From Methanolobus profundi (lineage in GTDB: Archaea > Halobacteriota > Methanosarcinia > Methanosarcinales > Methanosarcinaceae): a stretch of 64,000 nucleotides of DNA. Shown in pieces: positions 10,401-18,522 of the stretch (within the stretch, counting starts at the first letter, position 1; every line of letters begins with the position of its first letter). The notes beneath the pieces were generated by a model. The model saw only the letters and a program-made list of their open reading frames with translations, did no database searches and was not told where the DNA came from. Made by a program: the position numbers and the translations under genes. The stretch spans positions 620,001 through 684,000 of the forward strand of contig NZ_FOUJ01000001.1 of assembly GCF_900114835.1 (NCBI RefSeq). Direction: 5' to 3'.

Positions 10401-11197
10401 TCTGTCCTTTTTCTTTCACTTATATCTTTTACAATAGCACAATTGTATTCTTTCCCATCATAGATCATGTAATTGACCGTGATCTCAACAGGGATGATCA
10501 CTCCTTTTTTTGTACGATGGAGTGTCTGGAACATGAAATTCTTTTCACTTTTCACTTTTTCCCAGTGTCTTTTCCATTTATTAAATGTAAAATTAGGATT
10601 GATATCAGCAACACCCATGGTCAGTAGTTCATCTTCCGAATAGCCGAGGTGGGTACATGCAGCATAATTTACGTAGAAGAACTGTCCATTCGATCCTGTA
10701 CAGAAAACCGCGTCGCTGAAATTGAACAGGGAAAAATTAGTAATGTGTCTTTTTTCTTCCAGTATCTTATGTTCAGTTATATCCTGGATCATATAATATT
10801 GCCTGTCCTGTTCTCCCAGAACAGGGCTCATGTAGATCTTTACATCCCGGAAGGTACCATTTGCTGCATTATGTCTTGAAATAGAATATCGTCCTCTTCC
10901 GGCAATATCAATGTTCTCATGACATTTTTCATATTTATCGGACAGAACTGCCAGGTCACGAATGTTCTTACTATGGACATCAGATCGCTTCCATCCATAG
11001 AAGCTGCATGCAGTATTGTTGGCATCTATGATATCAAGGGTCCGGGGATCGACAAGGAGGACAACTGCTACCTCATCTTCGAATAACCCTTTGCATGTTC
11101 CTTCCCTGGTAAGGAAGTACCCTATTAGTTCCTCATCTTCTTCACAGATGGGATCTATATTCCCGGTATGAAGTTGTTGCTCATCTATGAATACCAT
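7493..11197 (-). CDS. Multi-PAS sensor histidine kinase (8 PAS)
   Basis: This 1234-residue soluble sensor kinase has eight PAS domains (about 40-1000) followed by HisKA (MSHELRTPLNSILGFSDIL, His near 1014) and HATPase (about 1110-1225; NLVSNAIKFTPEKG, DTGIGIA, GTGLGLAITKKY). Five of the PAS domains (2, 3, 4, 5 and 7) are near copies that begin F-S-x-E/F-N/K-x-x-DAV-x-W and continue Y-V-N-x-A-A-C-D-x-L-G-Y, so the sensor half grew by recent tandem duplication. PAS6 instead matches PAS2 of the neighbouring 6-PAS kinase (TLVD-T-x-PDLVWLKD), and PAS8 matches its PAS5/6. The two genes are therefore shuffled relatives. No receiver or output domain is present. Ligand unknown. Confidence 0.93.
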   Translation of the reverse strand: MVFIDEQQLHTGNIDPICEEDEELIGYFLTREGTCKGLFEDEVAVVLLVDPRTLDIIDANNTACSFYGWKRSDVHSKNIRDLAVLSDKYEKCHENIDIAGRGRYSISRHNAANGTFRDVKIYMSPVLGEQDRQYYMIQDITEHKILEEKRHITNFSLFNFSDAVFCTGSNGQFFYVNYAACTHLGYSEDELLTMGVADINPNFTFNKWKRHWEKVKSEKNFMFQTLHRTKKGVIIPVEITVNYMIYDGKEYNCAIVKDISERKRTEKGLKLACFSLENFSDAVIWSREDGSIFYVNKAVCDILDYSSDDLLSMSIPDINPMFTTESWREHWKEVQMNKEFHLDTTLYTSSGKPVPVEITANYMNYEGKEYNYAIIKDVTERKRAEKKLQMACFSVENFVDPVAWIKNDGKFIYVNQAACDLLGYTKKEFQSMSVFDIAPYYTQEIWDHRWIEIKRKKRDRIESYFSTRSGENIPVSISSTYMNYEGKEYICSFALDITEKKKAEDDLKLASFSLENSGDAVFWLEKNGQIFYANRAARKLLNYNDQELLTMSVPDINPFLSHDMWTEHWNKLKEGKVFHIETSLRTRSGDMCPVEITSGYLNWEGKEYDCAFVRDLTERKNSEKELLESKGQLRTLVDTIPDLVWLKDLNGFYLACNTRFEQLYGAKEAEIIGRSDHDFVEKETADLFRGTDRKAIDAGTHIVFEEEVTYADGHKEYLETIKSPVYDANGKLIGVLGVGRDITQRKRSEEQLKKASFSLEKSSDAVIWINKSGKIDYVNKAACDLIGYSEDEFLSMMIFETNPTITPEDWEKHWTNIENEKVIDTETFVPTRSGKMCPVEITISYMNYEGKEYDCAIIRDLTERKKYERTLEQEVKGRRNLMDRSKDGIVSLDMDGKVFEANPAYARMLGYTMEEIKDLYVWDWDVNYTKDQLLNMIRNNDETGLFLETKQRCKDGRVLDVDLNSNSVEFADQRLVFCVCRDVTDRKKEINELLEAKLIAETASKIKDEFLATMSHELRTPLNSILGFSDILQSCSFGEINDMQAEYLSYISKSGEHLLNVINNILDLSKIEAGKMKLNYEMFFISEVFDEIIMTLEPLAVKKNIELTISSEMPTGNIEADRTKFKEIFYNLVSNAIKFTPEKGKVDIDLTKVNDMLYIKVKDTGIGIATEDMDKLFHPFRQLNPYMNHEYEGTGLGLAITKKYIEMHGGNISVKSKVGEGSVFIFSIPLKLNM

Positions 11198-11655
11198 AAG
11201 ATCATTGTCCTATGGCTGAAATAAGGATCGAAAGGACCATAACTTGGTCATATCCTCTGCGATATGAAACATCAGCAGCAGTTCCTAAACTATTGATGCT
11301 TATAGGTCCAATTTTTCAAATACTATAAAATAATCCTTTATCCAACCGCAAATAAAGTATCAAGCAACTACTATTTAAAGATTGTATATTCGGTCTTACA
11401 AAAATACAGATCATATATATGCATGATAATGCGAGCATCATTTTCATGTCAGTTTGCCATAGCGTGAACGTTCATAGACTGTATTTATGGATAGAAATAA
11501 ATGAATAGAAGTGTTCTACCCTACCTTTCAACGGAGTTGTAAATAGCATGAAAAACTGGACAGAGCAGATGATAAAAATTCCGGATAAGATCTTGATGAT
11601 GGAACAAAGATAAAGGTCATGGGATCATGTAGTTAAGAATGTCCTTTTACTCATC
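11198..11655. other. Intergenic region between two kinase genes
   Basis: This 458-base stretch lies between the 8-PAS kinase start and the third kinase stop. It holds AT-rich DNA, including TATA-like stretches on the minus strand around 11325-11365 that could serve the 8-PAS kinase. No open frame, repeat or strong hairpin stands out. Confidence 0.35.
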
Positions 11656-14238
11656 TCATCTTGAATAACTTTTCCTCAGTTTGATCCAGAAGGTGGAACC
11701 TGTACCTATTTCACTATCCTTAACGCCGTACTCTCCGCCGTGTAGTTCTATTGCTCTTTTGACTATGGCAAGCCCCAGTCCTGTTCCTTTTATACCTTTC
11801 TTGTCTGCACGGTGGAAACGATTGAAGAGCAGTGGTTTCTCATCATCAGGTATTCCTGTTCCCTGATCTGTGATGCTCATCTTGCACATCTTGTCCTCAT
11901 CAGTGAAATTAACCTCGATATTTCCCTTTTCGGGACTGTATTTAATAGCATTTGAAAGGAGGTTCACAAATACTTCTTCAATGACCGGATTGACAAGTGC
12001 AGGACATTTCTTATTTCCTGTAATTACAAGGTTCTGTTCTTTATCTTCAAGTTGTGGTTTAAACCCATCAACTACCATCTTGAAGATAGATACAATGTCC
12101 ATGGTCTCAAAGGTGATATCCTCTTCCTTCTGGAGTTTTGCAAGCTTTGTAGCCGTTTCAAGCAGCTCTATAAGTCTTTCATTGTTCTCTTTGACCTTTG
12201 ATGCCAGTTTACGTGCATTCTCATCCTTTATGGCAAGCAGCAATTCCTCAGTATAACCCTTAATAACACTTGCAGGTGTGAGAAGATCATGCCTGATAAT
12301 ATCTGTGAAAAGGTCTTTGAGCTCGTTGGAATGTTTTAGCTCACCAGCATATCTCTTTAGTCTCTCCTCTGCTTTTTTCCTCTCAGTGATATCCCTGGCA
12401 ACTGAAATTATCGCCTGTTCTCCTTTGTAGTCCGCAAGCTTTGCGTTCACTTCAAGGGGCACCTGACTTCCATCTTTATGGATATGTGATATCTCAAAGA
12501 TCACATTCTTCCTGCTCATGATGCGGTCTGTATAACCATCTATCAATGGCTGCATTTCTGTCTTTACAAGGTCAGGAGGTGACATGTCAAGCAATTCATC
12601 ACGGGTATATCCAGTAGATCCGATAACTGCTTTGTTAACATCCACGAATTTCCCGTAAGGTCTGTAAATAAATATCTGGTCATCGATATGATCGAATAAG
12701 GTCTTGAGGTTCTTTTCGGATTCTACCAGGAGTTTTTCCATCTTTCTGTTCTCAGTGATATCCTCTCCGGAACTTATCATACCTATACGCTTACCATTCT
12801 CGTCCTCAACAGGTACATCATGCCAGAAGATCAGCCTTTCTTCTCCATCCTTTGTCATTATGAGGTTCTCAAAATATTGAGGAGGCGTAAGCTCGTTTGC
12901 CATAACCTTAAAAAAGCTCTCTCTGGTAAGCTCTCTTACACTTTCCGGCAGGAAATCATCGAACCAGTTCCTTCCGATTATCTCTTCTTTTGGATATCCC
13001 AGTGTCTCTGCTCCAACCTGATTGACAAAGATGATCTGTGAGTCACTGTTGACTATCCCAATGATCGATCCGACAACATCAAGATAGTTCTCAAGTCTGT
13101 CCCTTTCTTTCTTGAGAAGCTCTTCACTGCGCATCCTCTCTCTGATGTCTCTTATAATGAGCAGTTCTGCTTTCTTGCCCTGGTAATCTATAACGGAACA
13201 ATTGATCTCAACAGGTATCGTGCTATCTTCTTTTGTAATCATTTCAACAGTGAATATATTCCTTTCATTCACATTCTCATGATCAATGAACCACTCAATA
13301 CAGTTCTGATGCTCGATATCAGGGATAAGGTTAAGATAGCTCTTGTTTATGATATTCTCTTTTTCCAGGCCTGTTATGTCAAATATTCTGGTATTTGCAA
13401 ATTTCACCAGACCGTTCTGCAAGATAAGGATAGCATCATTTCCTTTCTCTACAATTGTTGAGTACTTCTTCTCTGACTCATGAAGTTCTGATTCCATCAT
13501 CTTCGTTTTTGAGACGTCCTTTGCCACACAGATAAAAGCTTCATCGGTATCGTCAAGTGGTTTACAGACGACACTCATTGGTATCTTCTCACCGGTCTTG
13601 CATCTTCGCTCAAATTCATATCTTGATGAACCGCTATTTATTGCTTCTTTTATAAGTGGTGACTCGGAGAGATCGGTTGAACATTGTGGTATGAGGTCAT
13701 TGATATTCATCTTCATCAATTCTTCAGACGTGTAGCCTGTACAGTTCACAAAGTTGATATTGAAATCAATGATATTTCCCTTATTGTTCACAACAAAAAT
13801 GTAATCCTCGAGCTTATCGCAATAGCTCCGCGCTCTCTTTTCAATGTCCTTCAGTTCGGTGATCTGTACCCTTTTCTCAAAGAAGACGGATACCATTCTG
13901 GAAATAAGGTGCAGGAGCTTTTGATAATCACGTACCAGGTCCTCATTCTCTTTAAGAGTGATATCTTTGTTCTTTAGTATGATCTTAATGGATCCTTCTT
14001 TTTGTCCATTGACCACTATATCACTTGCAATTATCATGTCAGGGTCACTGCAGGAGGATGCTCCACAAATGTTGTCCTTCCACTTGACACTTGCAGAAAC
14101 ATTGTCCTCTGAGAAAAGTGCCGGTATCTTATCTACAAGTACTTTCAGTATCTCCTCGACAGATGCCTGATCAAGCATAGTATCGACTATATCGGCTATG
14201 TTCCCTATGGTATCTTCAATGTTTTTGAATCCCTTCAT
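11656..14238 (-). CDS. PAS sensor histidine kinase with N-terminal GAF-like region (4 PAS)
   Basis: This 860-residue soluble kinase begins with a region (about 10-125) that looks like a degenerate GAF domain and contains a C-G-A-S-S-C-S segment near residues 53-59 that could bind a metal or cofactor. Four PAS domains follow (about 135-255, 258-378, 383-505, 510-635), each closed by a DI(T/R)E-type linker. The HisKA helix is of another subtype from the two kinases before it: IIRHDLLTPASVIKGY, His near 651. The HATPase domain (about 745-855) has NLLSNAIKYSPEKG, DQGTGIP and GTGLGLAIVKRAIELHGG. No receiver domain is present. It is the third kinase of a same-strand row, each separated by more than 450 bases, so they are probably separate transcripts. 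Confidence 0.92.
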   Translation of the reverse strand: MKGFKNIEDTIGNIADIVDTMLDQASVEEILKVLVDKIPALFSEDNVSASVKWKDNICGASSCSDPDMIIASDIVVNGQKEGSIKIILKNKDITLKENEDLVRDYQKLLHLISRMVSVFFEKRVQITELKDIEKRARSYCDKLEDYIFVVNNKGNIIDFNINFVNCTGYTSEELMKMNINDLIPQCSTDLSESPLIKEAINSGSSRYEFERRCKTGEKIPMSVVCKPLDDTDEAFICVAKDVSKTKMMESELHESEKKYSTIVEKGNDAILILQNGLVKFANTRIFDITGLEKENIINKSYLNLIPDIEHQNCIEWFIDHENVNERNIFTVEMITKEDSTIPVEINCSVIDYQGKKAELLIIRDIRERMRSEELLKKERDRLENYLDVVGSIIGIVNSDSQIIFVNQVGAETLGYPKEEIIGRNWFDDFLPESVRELTRESFFKVMANELTPPQYFENLIMTKDGEERLIFWHDVPVEDENGKRIGMISSGEDITENRKMEKLLVESEKNLKTLFDHIDDQIFIYRPYGKFVDVNKAVIGSTGYTRDELLDMSPPDLVKTEMQPLIDGYTDRIMSRKNVIFEISHIHKDGSQVPLEVNAKLADYKGEQAIISVARDITERKKAEERLKRYAGELKHSNELKDLFTDIIRHDLLTPASVIKGYTEELLLAIKDENARKLASKVKENNERLIELLETATKLAKLQKEEDITFETMDIVSIFKMVVDGFKPQLEDKEQNLVITGNKKCPALVNPVIEEVFVNLLSNAIKYSPEKGNIEVNFTDEDKMCKMSITDQGTGIPDDEKPLLFNRFHRADKKGIKGTGLGLAIVKRAIELHGGEYGVKDSEIGTGSTFWIKLRKSYSR

Positions 14239-14418
14239 TTCCCACTAACCCCATGAGCAAATAAAGTCAACTATGTACACAAGAATGTAGCAACATTCCC
14301 ACTCACCTTATACCCTTATGCTTTTTTTGGTTATAAATATACCTACTATAACTATATATTAGATTTAAATGTATTTAAATATTTGAGTGGTATTTGAAAA
14401 AAGAGTTATCTGAAGAGT

Positions 14419-15738
14419 TTAGTTGTAAATATAGTTCTCAATGAAGGTTATATCCTTATCTATGTTTGAGTTTGCTATATTGAGGTAGTCAGAATTATCA
14501 ATGTCAGTTCCAGAGTTAACGAACTCCCTGTTCATATCCTGAAGGGTATTGATATCTGTTGTATCATATAATGTGTATGTAAGTGAGAATGCTTTCTTAT
14601 ATCCGAAATCCACACGCTCTTCTGTGGATCCGCTGATGCTTTCAGGAGTGCTCCAGTCAGCTAATGGATAATCATATTCATCCTTAAGATCGTTGTACTT
14701 GTTAAGGAACCTGTCACGTCTTGAAGCTGCCTCTTCCGGTTCCATCTCATCAAGTACAAGATATGTGTAAAGATCAGCATAACCTTCATCCATCCATAAC
14801 TGGTCGAAGTTGCAGGCACGTGTCCAGTAGTGTGCAAGCTCGTGTATCAATATGCCGTGGTTCGAAGTATAGAGGAGCCATATGCCGTTCCTTCCTTCAT
14901 TGTAGCCACCATAGCCTCCGGTCTCAGTTATGTTAGCCTGTGTAATGGTTATGTTATAACTGGCAGGATAAGGGACACCCCATTTCTCTTCAAGGAGTTC
15001 AAGACCTTCAATGGCTGTTTGCATAGTGTCCTGAGCCCATTCTTCCTCTCCTTCCCAGTACTTTACGGTTACATCCACATCTCTCTCATCAAGGTGTGCT
15101 GTATCTGTGAGTGTCAGGCGTGGTGAGGATCTTACAGAATTGACAACACATGCTGTGCTCCATTCCTGTCCTTTCTCGAACTTATAGATACTTGAATACA
15201 ATTTCTCTTCGACCTTGTAGTCATCCCTGCTAAGGTGTGTATCAAAGTCAGCTGGTACTTCGAGTGTGACCTCTATGTTATCTCCATATTCATTCATGGA
15301 GAAACTAGCTGTGTTCTTGTTCGCTTCAAGTTCATAGGTCACGTAGAATGTGTAACTTTCCTCATACCAGACCTTCTTGTTGAAGTAGAATACATGGTAA
15401 CCTTCAGTTGCTATGGAAAAGGTCATTGCTCTCTCGTCATCATAGACCTGGATGTTCATAGCAGCTTCAGGAAGGTAGTAGTTATAATTGGAGTAATATC
15501 CTCTCCAGTATTTGGTATCACTGTTATCGTTATGGAAAGTGATCTCCTTGGATACCTTTACCACTCCTTCTTCTGGCATCAGTTTGTAAGTTGAACTTAT
15601 GTCAGTTGAGATATCATTGCTGTCGGCTACTGTCACTTGAACAGCGAATAGGAAAAGGACAAGAAGTATTGTTCCTGTTAGTAAACGACGTTTTTCAGAA
15701 TATCCCATAGCTATCTGATGAGAAGACTGGATGTACAT
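14419..15738 (-). CDS. Exported gluzincin metallopeptidase (M1-like)
   Basis: This 439-residue protein has a signal peptide (residues about 12-38). Its zinc site is HELAH near residue 299 with the third ligand in WMDEGYADLY. This is the gluzincin pattern, as in M1 aminopeptidases, but the spacing is HExxH-x14-E, four residues shorter than the usual M1 x18. The region before it (about 40-230) is a beta-rich domain like the M1 N-terminal domain; the large M1 C-terminal helical domain is missing, so the enzyme is about half the usual M1 length. It should act outside the membrane on peptides or surface proteins. An ATG at 15708 (residue 11) is an equally good start, placing the signal peptide closer to the N-terminus; neither start has a strong ribosome-binding site. 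A TATA-like AATATATATG on the minus strand lies near 15806-15815. Confidence 0.8.
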   Translation of the reverse strand: MYIQSSHQIAMGYSEKRRLLTGTILLVLFLFAVQVTVADSNDISTDISSTYKLMPEEGVVKVSKEITFHNDNSDTKYWRGYYSNYNYYLPEAAMNIQVYDDERAMTFSIATEGYHVFYFNKKVWYEESYTFYVTYELEANKNTASFSMNEYGDNIEVTLEVPADFDTHLSRDDYKVEEKLYSSIYKFEKGQEWSTACVVNSVRSSPRLTLTDTAHLDERDVDVTVKYWEGEEEWAQDTMQTAIEGLELLEEKWGVPYPASYNITITQANITETGGYGGYNEGRNGIWLLYTSNHGILIHELAHYWTRACNFDQLWMDEGYADLYTYLVLDEMEPEEAASRRDRFLNKYNDLKDEYDYPLADWSTPESISGSTEERVDFGYKKAFSLTYTLYDTTDINTLQDMNREFVNSGTDIDNSDYLNIANSNIDKDITFIENYIYN

Positions 15739-16013
15739 CGTTTAAACCGTTATGACATCATAATTGAATTTGTGTACATGGAAATTGGATGTATGTACAT
15801 AGAATCATATATATTCAGTCTAAATTATAAATTCATGTAGGTATTAGTGGGAATATATGTTCAAAAAAGGTAGTTATGTATTCCGATTATTGTGTTTTTT
15901 CTGTTTAACTACTAATTGTTAAGCTAGTGATACTCTCTGATCTTCTTTTTGGAGCATGCTCTTACAAGAAATGGATGAGAAAAAGAATATGACTGATATT
16001 ATTTATGTGTACA
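15732..16013. promoter_or_regulatory. Cluster of palindromic TGTACA sites
   Basis: The six-base palindrome TGTACA occurs at 15732-15737, 15773-15778, 15794-15799 and 16008-16013, around the likely promoter of the metallopeptidase gene (TATA near 15806-15815, minus strand). A further copy is at 14274-14279, just upstream of the third kinase gene. Two of the copies (15773 and 15794) are 21 bases apart, two helical turns, on either side of the predicted transcription start. This is what an operator for a dimeric regulator would look like, but the motif is short and the binding protein is unknown. Confidence 0.35.
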
Positions 16014-16114
16014 AGTAAATGAGACCCGGTGTTATGTAAATACCATTCAACTTTTATTGGATCTACATCTCATATATTAAAGCAGAGTCTTTAAAATTAA
16101 TCTCTGTTGTGATC

Positions 16115-16669
16115 TCACTGATCCTTTACTTTGATGTTCAAGCGCAATTTAGCCACAGGTTCAAGTTTTTTCCACACTACTGTTGTATCTTTTCTAAATA
16201 CGCAGTTTTGAACGGTCTGATCACAAAACTGCCCGTCAATTTCATAGATAAAAAATCCCTTATCACCATTAGTTGAAATTACGTGCTCTTTTCCCCGTAA
16301 CTTTTTAGTTTCAATGATAACCACATCTTTTAGGATATCGAGTAGATTTGTTCCTTTTTTAATTTCTACTGTCTTAATGGGTGCAAGAACATCGAGTGAT
16401 CGGGCTACATCCTTATTATTCAATTGAAGAACATGGGTTTTTCCATAGATATTTCTTGTAACAAGATTAGCATCCTCCAGAATATTAACATGTTTTGCTG
16501 CGACAGGAACAGATATGCTTTGCTCACGAGCAATTTCGGAAATGTGTTTTTCATTTTCAAATAAACTCTGAATAATATTTAATCTTGTTTTACTGTCTAA
16601 TGCATAAAAAAGTTTTAAAAAATCAGATATTTCATCTTTTTCTGCTTTTTCATTAGCTTTATCAGTCAT
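16115..16669 (-). CDS. ArsR-type winged-helix transcription regulator
   Basis: This 184-residue protein has an ArsR-type winged-helix domain at about 15-95 (ALDSKTRLNIIQSL, then HISEIAREQSISVPVAAKHV as the DNA-recognition helices, and NLVTRNIYGKTHVL as the wing). The C-terminal half (about 100-184) is beta-rich with two Cys in FCDQTVQNC that may sense a ligand or redox state. The 110-residue regulator at 55883-56215 is a clear relative (same ILEDANL and GKTHVL segments). It lies 81 bases downstream of the divergent-free, same-strand ATPase gene start region, that is, after the ATPase gene end at 16751, so the two may form an operon. Its own TATA-like run at about 16690-16705 sits the right distance for a leaderless message. 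A GTCTT-n5-AAGAC palindrome at 16672-16686 could be its own operator. Confidence 0.85.
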   Translation of the reverse strand: MTDKANEKAEKDEISDFLKLFYALDSKTRLNIIQSLFENEKHISEIAREQSISVPVAAKHVNILEDANLVTRNIYGKTHVLQLNNKDVARSLDVLAPIKTVEIKKGTNLLDILKDVVIIETKKLRGKEHVISTNGDKGFFIYEIDGQFCDQTVQNCVFRKDTTVVWKKLEPVAKLRLNIKVKDQ

Positions 16670-16750
16670 ATGTCTTCACTAAAGACTAATATCTATATAT
16701 ATTTTTATATTTGGTATTTTGATCTTATGTATAAGTTGTTATCTTGAACT

Positions 16751-18334
16751 TTATTGAATATCCAGATCGATCATGCTTTTTTCAGGAGATCTATTGAAAT
16801 GCTCGATCCAATAGATCACTTCACTATGATCACGAATTCCTTTAGAGATCAAAGTTTCCAAAAAGTATTTCCGTTCATTGAGAGCGTTTTTAAGGTCCTC
16901 TTCACTCCATCCTCTTCTTACCCGTATATCATTAAGGATCTTTGAACCATTGTATTCAAAAATATCTTTAAGTTTGTTCCATATGAAAACATCCTGCGTA
17001 TCAATTTTTTCTGACACACCTGTTACTTCAGTGATCTTAGATACTTTGCGTATTTCAGTTCCATTTTCAAATGTATTAGATTGCATGCAGATTACATCAA
17101 GTGCAGTGAACATTGCTGTTGGAACATTGATAGGTGGGTTGGTGAATCTGTTGATCACTTCTGTGGGTGAACCTGCATGGAATGTGGAACAGGTAGCATG
17201 ACCTGCATTCATAGCCTGGAAGAGTATTTGTGATTCACGACCTCTGACCTCTCCAACCAAAAGATAGTCAGGTCGCTGCCTTAAGGATGCCCTTAACAGA
17301 TCATCCAGATCAATGTTCCCAATACTGTCATTTGAGATCCCTTCACGGGTTATCATTGGTATCCAGTTCTCATGTGGTAATTGTATCTCTCGGGTATCCT
17401 CTAAAGTTACTATTCTGATATTTAAGGGAATGAACATACAGACCGCGTTCATTGTAGATGTTTTGCCACTTGCGGTTCCACCGCATATCAATATGTTCTT
17501 TCCATGTTCCATGCAAAGCCAGAAATAGGCCATAATATCCGATGAGAATGTATTCCCGTCAATGAGGTCTAAAGGAGTAAGAGGGGATCTTTTTTGTTTT
17601 CGTATACTGAAAGAACTTCCTTTTGGACTGATCTCGTGACCATATGTAATATTTATCCTGGACCCGTCCTGCATGACTGTGTCCAGTATGGGAGATGATC
17701 TGGAGATGTGTCTGGAACTCTGATGTGCGACCCTCATCACAAAAGCAGCTATCTGATCATCGTTCTCAAATGTGATATTAGTAATGAGATTTCCGTAGGT
17801 TGAATGGAAAATATAAACAGGAATACCTACCCCATTACACCACGCATCTTCAATGTTCGGGTCACACATGACGGGGCCTATATTTCCGAAGTCTATAAAA
17901 TCTCTTTTTATGTAGTAATAGATCTTTTCAAAAATTATTTCTGAAAATTGAGAATTGTCAGATAGCAGTTCATTAATTTTTTCTTTGAGAATTATGTATT
18001 TATTTTGTTTATCGATCTCATCCAGGTCATTTACATCTTTTAGTGTAAGCACATCTCCTATTGTGAATAGAACTTCGTCCAATAGCGATCTTTCCACTTC
18101 ATTAAGTTCAGGTTCAACAACATGGTAGTACAGGTCGTTATCATTTTTCAATATGGAAACAAATGCATAAGGCTCATCAACCCAATAACGTTCAATCTCT
18201 TCTACCCCGGTTTCGGGTTCAAAGGTAACGATCATCTCATTATTATCGTATTTTTCAGTAGGTTTATCTGTGAACTTCAATGGTATGTTCACACTATTTA
18301 TTATGTATCTTATCTTTTCAGACAATATTTGCAT
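16751..18334 (-). CDS. Type IV pilus/type II secretion ATPase (archaeal TadA/PilB-like), orphan copy
   Basis: This 527-residue protein is an archaeal GspE/TadA/FlaI-family ATPase. Visible motifs are Walker A GGTASGKTS (near 286-294), the Asp-box ILDTVMQDGSRINITYG, Walker B region with LRQRPDYLLVGEVRGRES, and the His-box NAGHATCSTFHAG. The N-terminal domain (1-180) carries IERYWVDEPYAFV. It is closely similar along its length to the ATPase at 48930-50579. Unlike that copy, no TadC/FlaJ-like membrane platform is beside it. It should sit at the inner face of the membrane and power assembly of pilins, either by using the distant platform at 50598 or one outside the window. The same-strand ArsR regulator follows 81 bases downstream. 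Confidence 0.93.
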   Translation of the reverse strand: MQILSEKIRYIINSVNIPLKFTDKPTEKYDNNEMIVTFEPETGVEEIERYWVDEPYAFVSILKNDNDLYYHVVEPELNEVERSLLDEVLFTIGDVLTLKDVNDLDEIDKQNKYIILKEKINELLSDNSQFSEIIFEKIYYYIKRDFIDFGNIGPVMCDPNIEDAWCNGVGIPVYIFHSTYGNLITNITFENDDQIAAFVMRVAHQSSRHISRSSPILDTVMQDGSRINITYGHEISPKGSSFSIRKQKRSPLTPLDLIDGNTFSSDIMAYFWLCMEHGKNILICGGTASGKTSTMNAVCMFIPLNIRIVTLEDTREIQLPHENWIPMITREGISNDSIGNIDLDDLLRASLRQRPDYLLVGEVRGRESQILFQAMNAGHATCSTFHAGSPTEVINRFTNPPINVPTAMFTALDVICMQSNTFENGTEIRKVSKITEVTGVSEKIDTQDVFIWNKLKDIFEYNGSKILNDIRVRRGWSEEDLKNALNERKYFLETLISKGIRDHSEVIYWIEHFNRSPEKSMIDLDIQ

Positions 18335-18460
18335 GTCTGAATCTAATGTATGTTTGTATTTAAGTGTTATAGTTTTATTTCTTTAGATGAAAGAATGGTG
18401 GTCTTGCACCTGTAAACTCATAATAATGATGATGAGTACGTCCAATGCTTTTTCAGCATA

Positions 18461-18468
18461 TTTATATA
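18461..18468 (+). promoter_or_regulatory. TATA box for the surface-protein gene at 18523
   Basis: TTTATATA lies 55 bases before the start at 18523, so transcription should begin near 18490 and leave a leader of about 30 bases. The intergenic region is shared with the divergent ATPase gene at 18334. Confidence 0.5.
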
Positions 18469-18522
18469 CAAAGAACATATTTGTTTTAGAAATATTAAGT
18501 TGTATATGAATATGAGGTATAT

